7,878 nt of DNA from JBCCRH01 sp039208045 (GTDB lineage Bacteria > Bacteroidota > Bacteroidia > Chitinophagales > Saprospiraceae), in assembly GCA_039208045.1 (NCBI GenBank), contig JBCCRH010000308.1, positions 1 to 7,878 of the forward strand. The letters are read 5' to 3'. Position 1 is the stretch's first letter; each line of letters begins with the position of its first letter. The notes beneath the pieces are model-generated. The model did no database searches, was not told the origin of the DNA, and saw only the letters and a list, made by a program, of their open reading frames with translations. Made by a program: the position numbers and the translations under genes. Below are positions 1 through 5,340 of the stretch, one piece after another.

Positions 1-1
1 C

Positions 2-373
2 TCCTGGAAGCAGGCACTCCATCAACTCCAACCAACGCCCACCCACCAGCCTTATGTCCATTATTTCAGTATTCCGGTGGAATGGGGCGTAGTCTACCCC
101 AGCACAGCCAAAGTTCCTAAGCTGGAGCACGCAGCAGATACCACCCAGCTCATCACCCAACAAACTGAGCTGATGGCAACGATCAAAAATATGGGGCTCG
201 ATTACTCCCAATTCCAATGGAGCGTGGAGGCGGAGGAGTACCATCACCGCCCGATGCTGAAGCTCAAAGGGCTTGCTATTATCTACTGCATTTTGGCCCC
301 CGTGGTGGACGAGCAGCAGCAGTTGCTTATCCCCAAAACACTTGATCCTAACTATTACACGATTTGTCCTTAA
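2..373 (+). CDS. Hypothetical protein, C-terminal part (5' end outside window)
   Basis: This reading frame is open from the first complete codon at base 2 to the TAA at 371-373, so the window holds only the last 123 residues of a longer protein. A GTG at 77 could serve as a start, but the frame continues without a stop to the left edge and reads as ordinary coding sequence there (start SWKQALHQLQ), so an internal start is unlikely. The visible part has no signal peptide or obvious membrane segment. It holds a mixed, probably soluble region with a short hydrophobic strand (LAIIYCILAPVV) close to the C-terminus, which ends DPNYYTICP. I recognise no family and propose no function. The TAA overlaps a possible promoter box, and a repeat element follows about 25 bases later, so the gene is probably transcriptionally separate from the kinase downstream. 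Confidence 0.72.
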   Translation, partial: SWKQALHQLQPTPTHQPYVHYFSIPVEWGVVYPSTAKVPKLEHAADTTQLITQQTELMATIKNMGLDYSQFQWSVEAEEYHHRPMLKLKGLAIIYCILAPVVDEQQQLLIPKTLDPNYYTICP

Positions 374-378
374 ATTTG
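371..378 (+). promoter_or_regulatory. Candidate -7 promoter box (TAAATTTG)
   Basis: TAAATTTG fits the Bacteroidota -7 consensus TAnnTTTG and overlaps the stop codon of the partial upstream gene. It is the only match I found in the spacer before the kinase gene. No TTG lies at the expected distance upstream for a -33 element. If it is used, the kinase mRNA would have a leader of roughly 135 bases containing the whole inverted-repeat element. This rests on a short match only. Confidence 0.25.
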
Positions 379-398
379 GGATATGTACCAATTCCACC

Positions 399-503
399 CG
401 CGGATTGCAAACCTGCCCGATGCAGGCGGATCCACTATGCGCGGACTAAGCTTTTTTATTTTTCATAGCGCCTGGCACGTGCTCAGCGGATTTGCAATCC
501 GCG
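399..503. repeat. REP-like inverted pair of 17-base hairpin repeats
   Basis: Two copies of one short palindromic sequence face each other in the spacer between the first two genes. The plus-strand copy is GCGGATTGCAAACCTGC at 400-416. The minus-strand copy is GCGGATTGCAAATCCGC, lying at 486-502. The outer 13 bases (399-411 and 491-503) are perfectly complementary, so the whole 105-base element could fold into one long hairpin. The minus copy also folds by itself (7-bp stem, GCA loop). Smaller stems lie inside: CCTGC/GCAGG at 412-416 and 422-426, and CTATG/CATAG at 435-439 and 464-468. A third copy is at 7575-7591. Head-to-head short palindromes between genes are the arrangement of REP/BIME elements moved by Y1 (RAYT) transposases. 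That link is inference; no transposase is in the window. Confidence 0.7.
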
Positions 504-521
504 AGGAAATTTACTTTAACA

Positions 522-3500
522 ATGCACCCATTCAACTGGAATATACTTGCCTTCCTATTCAGCTTTACCCTTTCGGTAAATGCCCTGGCGCAGCCCTACG
601 CCTTCAAAGCATACTCCCTCACCGAGGGCTTGCCCCAATCGCAGGTATGGTGCTCGCTCAACGATCAGATGGGCTACTTGTGGTTTGGGACCCAAGGTGG
701 GGGCTTGAGTAGGTTTGATGGCAAGGCATTTACGACTTTTACGACAGCCGATGGGCTGCCTTCTAATTTTATTCTCTCCTTATACGAAGCGCCGGACGGT
801 ATCCTTTGGATCGGTACGAACCAAGGACTATGCCGCTTCGATGGCCAGCAATTCACCACGATACGAGGCCTTCCTTTTCCGGTACGTTGTAATCTTCAGG
901 TGGATACCTCCACCTTGCTTATCGGAAGTGAGCTGGGCCTTTTTAGCATGCATCCTAAGGCTGCACATGCCACTTCCAAGCATACTCCTCCCCTTTTGAG
1001 CGGAGCTACTATTTACGCTTTCGCTAAAACCCCAACTGGTATCTGGGCGGGCACCAACGAAGGACTCTGGCATTTTGGCGACAGCCTTACCCAAAAAGTG
1101 GCCCAGCACAACGTGACCGACCTACTCGTGAAAGACAACCAACTCTATCTCACCCTTTACGGGAAGGGGCTCTACCAGTACACTGATCAATTAGAAGAAC
1201 TACATCGTGGCTATCCGCTTATCCGGCCGATGTGCTTGCTACAAGATACCCAAGGGCAACTATTTATTGGCACGCAAGATCAGGGACTGGTGCAGTACCA
1301 AGCGGAGGAAATACCTAAAGCCGTTGTGCTTCCGAACCAGAATAATGCACAAAAGAATATTCGCGACTTGACCTTAGACCAAGCCAATCGCATTTGGATC
1401 AGTAGTTCTGGTGGTGGTATTGCTTGTCGCACTCGGCAAAACTTTACGCATTGGGATCGTTCTAGTGGGCTGGATGGCGATCGGGTTTATGCACTTCAGG
1501 CCGATACGAGTCAGCGCCTTTGGCTATCCATTTCCCGAAAGGGGCTTCAAATGTTGGAAAATGGCATCCCAAAAGCAGTAGAACCGCCCTACCCTTTTCC
1601 CAATTTGAAAACCAAAACCTTATGCCGCGATACCCAAGGGCAGCTCTGGGCAGGCACGGAAGGACGTGGAGTGGCCGTGCTGGATAGTGCGGGTTGGTAT
1701 AATTTGACGTCGCTCAACGGCTTGCCCTCCAATTGGATTAACCAACTTATCAGCCATCCTGATGGAAGTATCTGGGGTGCTTCTTACGATAATGGACTCT
1801 TTAAAATTACGCCTCTTGGTTTTCGGAATTATCAAGTAGATCGATATAATGAGGAACAAGGTTTACCTAGTAATAGTATTCATTCTATCGCGTTGGATAG
1901 CATGCAGCAGCTTTGGTTTGGCACTTACGATGGCAAAATCGGGCGGCTAGCTACTGAGGAGGCATTTCCTATTTTTGGTGTAGATCAAGGCATTCCTAGG
2001 GTGCCTATTCGCTCCCTCGCTTTTGATGCCTTTGGCAGAATGTGGATGGGTACAAAGGGGCGAGGAATTCTCTTTGGCAGCGTGCAAGATAGTGTGGTAC
2101 AGTTTACACCTCTCTCGGAAGTACAGACGAGTACGGCGACTAACATTTATTTCATTTACGCTTCGATAGATGCAGAGGGTCAAAATAGCCTTTGGGCGGG
2201 GAGCGAGCGCGGAGTGGAGCATATCCAGTTGGATTCGCTGGGGCAAATTATAGCCGTTACTGCCTACGATCGCAACGATGGTTTCGTAGGTATTGAAACC
2301 TGCCACAATTCGGTGACCCAACTGCCTGATGGAACGCTTTGGTTTGGCACGATGAATGGCCTCACCCGCTACGCGCCCGGGCAAGCGGAACAGCAGTGCA
2401 TCACCCCAACTATTCACTTCACAGGCGTCGATCTTTTTTATAAACCTTTACAGGAAACAGAATGGGCTGACTTTAGCGATTTTCGACAGGGGATTAAGCC
2501 TGGTTTGGTGTTGCCTTTTCGGCAAAATCACCTGAGTTTTCGCTTTCAAGCCGTCTCGCAGATTCATCCCGAAGAAGTACAATACCGCTGGAAACTCGAA
2601 GGAGCAGAAACGGAATGGGCGCCGCCTGCGCCAACTCAGGTAGTGAACTATGCCCAGCTTAGCCCTGGCACCTATCGCTTTGTCGTGCAAGCAGCTATTG
2701 AGGACTGCCCTTGGGGAGCACCAATTGCTACTTCCTTTGAGATAGAAGCGCCTTTTTGGCAAAAAGCCTGGTTTTTGCCCAGTTTAGTGGCTTTAGCTGT
2801 CTTGCTCATTGGCTGGATCGCATGGCTTAGTGTAAGAAGCATTAAAAAACGGGAGCAGTCACGCCGAGAAGATTTAGAGCTTCAAAACAAGCTGCTACAG
2901 CTGGAGCAAAAGGCCTTGCAATTGCAGATGAATCCCCATTTTATTTTCAATGCGCTGACAGGTATTCAATCGCTCATTGCCCTTGGCGAACACCCCAAGG
3001 CACGCCGCAAGATTAACGACTTTGCGGTACTCATGCGTAGCACGCTCAATAATGCCCGCAAGTCGACGATTTCACTGGCGGAAGAGATCGAAGCACTCCG
3101 GCAATACTTAGAGGTAGAACAATTTTGTCAGCCTAAGTCTTTCGATTTCACTATTACGGTAGACCCTGAAATAGAAGCAGAGGCCATCGAACTACCGCCC
3201 ATGCTATTACAGCCATTCATAGAAAATGCTGTAATTCACGGCGTTTCGCATTTGCCCTATCCTGGCAAGATCGAGCTAAATTTTGCTACAAAGGAAGATT
3301 TGTTAGAAGTCACGATAAAAGATAATGGCATCGGCCGAGAGCGCGCCGCCTTGCTCAAAGCCGAGCGCAAGCCTGGCCACCAGTCTGTCGCCTTAAAGGT
3401 CAACAAAGAGCGCTTGGAAGCCTTACGTAATGGCTATAATTATATCGCACTGAGTATTTCTGACGTTTTGGATACGGATGGAAAGATCCAGGGGACGCTA

Positions 3501-3536
3501 GTTTGTGTCCGATTACCTATTGTTCACTCGTATTAA
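522..3536 (+). CDS. Propeller-type sensor histidine kinase (LytS/His_kinase family)
   Basis: This is the membrane-bound sensor of a two-component system, 1004 residues long. Residues 1-23 form a signal peptide (cleavage after ALA, before QP). Residues ~36-625 hold 14 two-component-regulator propeller repeats, recognisable by motifs such as GLPSN, DGxLW and WFGT or WIGT, enough for two seven-bladed propellers in the periplasm. A Y_Y_Y domain follows (~665-735, with YRWKLEG and LSPGTYRF), then one membrane helix (~749-771) and a short coiled coil. The His_kinase domain has the phospho-acceptor motif MNPHFIFN with His806. The ATPase domain has the N box (PFIENAVIHG, Asn902) and DNGIG (934-938). 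The lid lacks a glycine-rich GxGL motif and instead reads HQSVALKVNKERL. ATG at 522 is chosen because it places the signal peptide at the N-terminus; the upstream TTG at 492 lies in the repeat. The stop overlaps the regulator gene. The ligand is unknown. Confidence 0.95.
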   Translation: MHPFNWNILAFLFSFTLSVNALAQPYAFKAYSLTEGLPQSQVWCSLNDQMGYLWFGTQGGGLSRFDGKAFTTFTTADGLPSNFILSLYEAPDGILWIGTNQGLCRFDGQQFTTIRGLPFPVRCNLQVDTSTLLIGSELGLFSMHPKAAHATSKHTPPLLSGATIYAFAKTPTGIWAGTNEGLWHFGDSLTQKVAQHNVTDLLVKDNQLYLTLYGKGLYQYTDQLEELHRGYPLIRPMCLLQDTQGQLFIGTQDQGLVQYQAEEIPKAVVLPNQNNAQKNIRDLTLDQANRIWISSSGGGIACRTRQNFTHWDRSSGLDGDRVYALQADTSQRLWLSISRKGLQMLENGIPKAVEPPYPFPNLKTKTLCRDTQGQLWAGTEGRGVAVLDSAGWYNLTSLNGLPSNWINQLISHPDGSIWGASYDNGLFKITPLGFRNYQVDRYNEEQGLPSNSIHSIALDSMQQLWFGTYDGKIGRLATEEAFPIFGVDQGIPRVPIRSLAFDAFGRMWMGTKGRGILFGSVQDSVVQFTPLSEVQTSTATNIYFIYASIDAEGQNSLWAGSERGVEHIQLDSLGQIIAVTAYDRNDGFVGIETCHNSVTQLPDGTLWFGTMNGLTRYAPGQAEQQCITPTIHFTGVDLFYKPLQETEWADFSDFRQGIKPGLVLPFRQNHLSFRFQAVSQIHPEEVQYRWKLEGAETEWAPPAPTQVVNYAQLSPGTYRFVVQAAIEDCPWGAPIATSFEIEAPFWQKAWFLPSLVALAVLLIGWIAWLSVRSIKKREQSRREDLELQNKLLQLEQKALQLQMNPHFIFNALTGIQSLIALGEHPKARRKINDFAVLMRSTLNNARKSTISLAEEIEALRQYLEVEQFCQPKSFDFTITVDPEIEAEAIELPPMLLQPFIENAVIHGVSHLPYPGKIELNFATKEDLLEVTIKDNGIGRERAALLKAERKPGHQSVALKVNKERLEALRNGYNYIALSISDVLDTDGKIQGTLVCVRLPIVHSY

Positions 3537-4300
3537 TGTATATGAATAAACTTACTGCTATCATTGTCGAAGATATGCCCAATGCCCTTCGAGTATTGCA
3601 AGCTGATTTGGCCAGCTATTGCCCAGAAATTGAGGTAATCGGCACGGCCGGTAGTGTGGTCGCTGCCGCTAAATTGCTGCGCCAACAGCAGCCTGATATT
3701 CTATTTTTGGATATCCTCTTGGGCGATGGTACCGGCTTTGACTTGCTGGAAATTTTCCCTGATCTGCGCGCTCAGATCATTTTCGTCACCGCTTCCGATG
3801 AATTTGCCGTGCGCGCCTTCCAATTTGCCGCGGTGGACTATCTCCTAAAACCCGTCGATCCCGAGCGCCTCCAAGCTGCTGTCCAACGCGCCAGTCGGGG
3901 CATTCAAACCTCCACCACCAATAGCCTAGACATCCTGAAAGAAACCATTCGCCAGCCTCATCAACTCCCCAAGCGCATTTCGCTCAGCACCGAAGAACAA
4001 ATCCGCATCGTAGAGATCGACCATATCATCCGCTGCGAAGCCGATAGTAACAACACGATCTTTTTCTTGGAAGATGGCAGTAAGCTATTCGTCACCCGCA
4101 CACTAAAACACTTCGCTAATCTCTTAGAAAACCACCCTTTCTTACGCACCCACCAATCCGATTTGGTGAATCTACATCATATTGAAGCGTACATCAAAAA
4201 AGAGGGGGGCTATCTACGGATGAAGGATGGGAGTCGTGCCCGGGTGTCGGTGCGCAATCAAGCAAAGGTGATTGGGTTACTCAAGAATAATTTTGGGTAA
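3536..4300 (+). CDS. LytTR-family response regulator
   Basis: This 254-residue cytoplasmic protein is the partner of the kinase just upstream. The receiver domain (~5-120) has all key residues: acidic pair Glu12-Asp13, phospho-acceptor Asp59 in FLDI, Thr85 in VTAS, and Lys105 in LLKPVD. The C-terminal ~105 residues form a LytTR DNA-binding domain, beginning near PKRISLS and including FLRTHQSDLVNLHHIEAY and the basic tail SRARVSVRNQAKV. Proteins of this kind bind direct repeats in promoters; no target can be deduced here. The ATG at 3536 shares its A with the kinase stop (TAATG), which suggests translational coupling. A second ATG at 3542 (MNKLTAIIVED) is equally possible and changes only two residues. 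The GTG at 3503 lies well inside the kinase gene and adds a segment foreign to the family. Length and architecture are typical, and nothing appears broken. Confidence 0.95.
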   Translation: MYMNKLTAIIVEDMPNALRVLQADLASYCPEIEVIGTAGSVVAAAKLLRQQQPDILFLDILLGDGTGFDLLEIFPDLRAQIIFVTASDEFAVRAFQFAAVDYLLKPVDPERLQAAVQRASRGIQTSTTNSLDILKETIRQPHQLPKRISLSTEEQIRIVEIDHIIRCEADSNNTIFFLEDGSKLFVTRTLKHFANLLENHPFLRTHQSDLVNLHHIEAYIKKEGGYLRMKDGSRARVSVRNQAKVIGLLKNNFG

Positions 4301-4332
4301 AAAGGCTTATATTGAGTATAAAAATAAGAGAT

Positions 4333-4572
4333 ATGGCTTTAGTAATTTCTGACGAAACGCTAGCACAAGCAAGACTATCAGCTGACGAATTGTTAATTGA
4401 GCTAGCCTGTTATCTGTACGATAAAAAGCGAATGAGCATGGGGCAAGGCCGACAACTCACCGGCTTAGATCAGATTAGTTTTCAAAAGGAACTTGCCAAA
4501 AGGGATATCTATATTCACTATACGAAATCAGATTTAGAGACCGACCTTAAAAATCTGGGTATCGAATTATGA
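4333..4572 (+). CDS. UPF0175 family protein (putative antitoxin, COG2886-like)
   Basis: This 79-residue protein matches the UPF0175 pattern over its full length: an N-terminal strand (MALVISDETL), a helix ADELLIELACYLYDKKRMS, a helix-turn-helix-like middle (MGQGRQLTGLDQISFQKELAKR), a strand DIYIHYTK and an acidic end SDLETDLKNLGI. Members are small DNA-binding proteins usually encoded directly before a PIN-domain (COG2405/DUF3368) nuclease and are regarded as its antitoxin. ATG at 4333 fits the family start; the TTG at 4312 would add seven residues that do not. The gene begins 32 bases after the regulator stop with no terminator between them, so read-through is possible. Its TGA overlaps an ATG (ATGA, 4569-4572), the junction expected for a toxin gene, but the following frame ends after ten codons. 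The antitoxin therefore appears orphaned. The family call rests on pattern recognition. Confidence 0.82.
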   Translation: MALVISDETLAQARLSADELLIELACYLYDKKRMSMGQGRQLTGLDQISFQKELAKRDIYIHYTKSDLETDLKNLGIEL

Positions 4573-4601
4573 TTGTTATTAGTAATCCGCTTTGCCATTA
4601 A
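4569..4601 (+). pseudogene. Probable stump of a PIN-domain (DUF3368-like) toxin gene
   Basis: The ATG at 4569 overlaps the antitoxin stop as ATGA and opens a frame reading MIVISNPLCH before TAA at 4599-4601. PIN/DUF3368 toxins paired with UPF0175 proteins commonly begin with MIVIS or MIVVS followed by D/N, T and SPL, so the first six residues match the expected N-terminus. The catalytic part is absent, and the next 50 bases hold only a hairpin and then a convergent gene. The simplest reading is that a deletion removed the toxin and left the start. Ten codons are very short, so chance resemblance cannot be excluded; the ATGA junction and family order make that less likely. Confidence 0.5.
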
Positions 4602-4608
4602 AACAAAC

Positions 4609-4639
4609 GCTGACTGATATATACCTTATATCAGCCAGC
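4609..4639. terminator. Hairpin between convergent genes, likely terminator
   Basis: Bases 4609-4621 and 4627-4639 pair at 12 of 13 positions (one A/C mismatch at 4613/4635) around the loop TACCT. The hairpin lies between two genes that point at each other. Read on the minus strand it is followed by GTTTGTTTTA, a reasonable U-rich tract, so it probably ends the leftward Spy-like gene whose stop is 12 bases away. On the plus strand the T-run appears only about 16 bases later, so termination of the antitoxin transcript there would be weaker. Confidence 0.6.
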
Positions 4640-4650
4640 CCTCTAAAACG

Positions 4651-5040
4651 CTAACCTTTTTTATTACGTTTTTCTTTCATTTTGGCCTGCCTCTCCTTCT
4701 GCTTTTCGAGATAGACCTCGTACTGCTCTTCCGTGAGTAAGGTCTTCATTTCCTGGTTGCGTTCTTTTCCGATCTTCTGAACAGCCTTGTACTTTTTCCA
4801 TTTGCTACTGCCACTGTCTCTGACTTCCATCATTTTAGCAGCGTACTTTTGAGTGATGGCTTTAAATTCTGTTTTTTGTTCCTCGGTAAGGTTCAATTCA
4901 GCAGCTAGGGCTTCCATGTTTTGCTTCATCTCTTGCTTTTGCTCCTCCGATACGTTTTCACCGGCTGACTGAGCAAAGGATAGATTGGTACTCGTTAGAA
5001 ATAGGACTAGGAAAAAAGAAAATAATTTGATCAATTTCAT
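4651..5040 (-). CDS. Small secreted Spy/CpxP-like protein (LTxxQ motifs)
   Basis: The 129-residue product has a signal peptide (1-23: basic start MKLIK, hydrophobic core, cleavage after SFA before QS) and no lipobox, so it should be soluble in the periplasm. The mature part is almost all charged helix. It carries two LTEEQ motifs, at 51-55 (LTEEQKTEF) and 102-106 (LLTEEQYEVY), plus a related SEEQ at 31-34, and ends in a very basic tail (KMKEKRNKKG). Two LTxxQ motifs about 50 residues apart are the signature of Spy/CpxP-type periplasmic proteins, which in enterobacteria act as chaperones and stress-signalling modulators. In Bacteroidota similar proteins are common and mostly uncharacterised, so the chaperone role is inference. 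The gene is divergent from the outer-membrane protein gene at 5341, has a TAnnTTTG box about 75 bases upstream, and converges on the antitoxin gene. Confidence 0.85.
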   Translation of the reverse strand: MKLIKLFSFFLVLFLTSTNLSFAQSAGENVSEEQKQEMKQNMEALAAELNLTEEQKTEFKAITQKYAAKMMEVRDSGSSKWKKYKAVQKIGKERNQEMKTLLTEEQYEVYLEKQKERQAKMKEKRNKKG

Positions 5041-5116
5041 TGTGTTTTTTAATTGTATGATTGAATAGGTGGCGTAAGGTTTAATTACATAGATTGTTTT
5101 TTGATGATTTCTGTTA

Positions 5117-5124
5117 CAAAAGTA
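5117..5124 (-). promoter_or_regulatory. Candidate -7 box (TACTTTTG) for the Spy-like gene
   Basis: On the minus strand this octamer reads TACTTTTG, a full match to the Bacteroidota -7 consensus TAnnTTTG. A TTG that could serve as the -33 element lies at 5147-5149 with a 22-base spacer, slightly long. Transcription would start near 5110 and give a leader of about 70 bases, AT-rich, before the ATG at 5040. Confidence 0.5.
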
Positions 5125-5312
5125 GGGATGAAACCAAGGCCGCGCACAAGGATGTGGATGAACTGATCAAATAGCGGAGTAAAGCAGGGTGTTGGGGGGA
5201 TGAAATATCTACTGGTCTTTTTGATGATTATCTCCTCAAATACGGTTATGATGGTATTGCCACTCTTATTTTTAAACAGTCTAGTTCTAAATTCATTTAT
5301 GTAGTGACACTG

Positions 5313-5320
5313 TACTTTTG
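5313..5320 (+). promoter_or_regulatory. Candidate -7 box (TACTTTTG) for the DUF5916 gene
   Basis: TACTTTTG matches TAnnTTTG and is the same octamer as the box serving the divergent gene. It ends 20 bases before the GTG start, giving a very short leader of roughly 14-16 bases. No TTG is visible at the -33 position, so the second promoter element is missing or degenerate. Confidence 0.45.
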
Positions 5321-5340
5321 AATGCCTATAACATCAACCT

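Larger units (their letters stand above)
5041..5340. other. Divergent intergenic region with two promoter boxes and a possible gene relic
   Basis: These 300 bases separate the leftward Spy-like gene from the rightward DUF5916 gene. They contain outward-facing TACTTTTG boxes at 5117-5124 (minus) and 5313-5320 (plus). On the plus strand, bases 5103-5171 and 5175-5318 form one frame broken by a TAG at 5172-5174. Its second half reads like protein (for example GLFDDYLLKYGYDGIATLIF) and ends at TGA 5319-5321, but it has no start codon, which suggests a decayed gene of unknown family. In another frame ATG 5200 to TAG 5304 encodes 34 mostly hydrophobic residues (MKYLLVFLMIISSN at the start) after a run of six G. 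I cannot show that either is expressed. The two readings overlap and at most one is likely to be meaningful. Confidence 0.4.

Noticed and set aside
77..373. A complete 98-residue gene starting at GTG 77
   Set aside because: The frame is open to the left edge and reads as coding sequence before 77, so the gene is more likely truncated by the window.
399..503. CRISPR array or integron attachment site
   Set aside because: There are only two copies in inverted orientation with one spacer, not regularly spaced direct repeats, and no cas or integrase gene is present.
492..521. TTG at 492 as start of the sensor kinase, ten codons longer
   Set aside because: It lies inside the palindromic repeat and would put ten residues before a clean signal peptide. 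ATG at 522 gives the expected N-terminus.
1947..2417. Minus-strand reading frame of 156 residues inside the kinase gene
   Set aside because: It is antisense to the propeller coding sequence, has low-complexity basic composition and has no recognisable domain.
3503..3535. GTG at 3503 as start of the response regulator
   Set aside because: It would overlap the kinase gene by 34 bases and add an unrelated segment before the receiver domain. ATGs at 3536 and 3542 fit.
4312..4332. TTG at 4312 as start of the UPF0175 gene
   Set aside because: The seven extra residues do not fit the family's N-terminus, while ATG at 4333 does.
5011..5100. Riboswitch or structured leader before the Spy-like gene
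   Set aside because: The leader is AT-rich with no conserved aptamer-like motif or stable stem that I could find.
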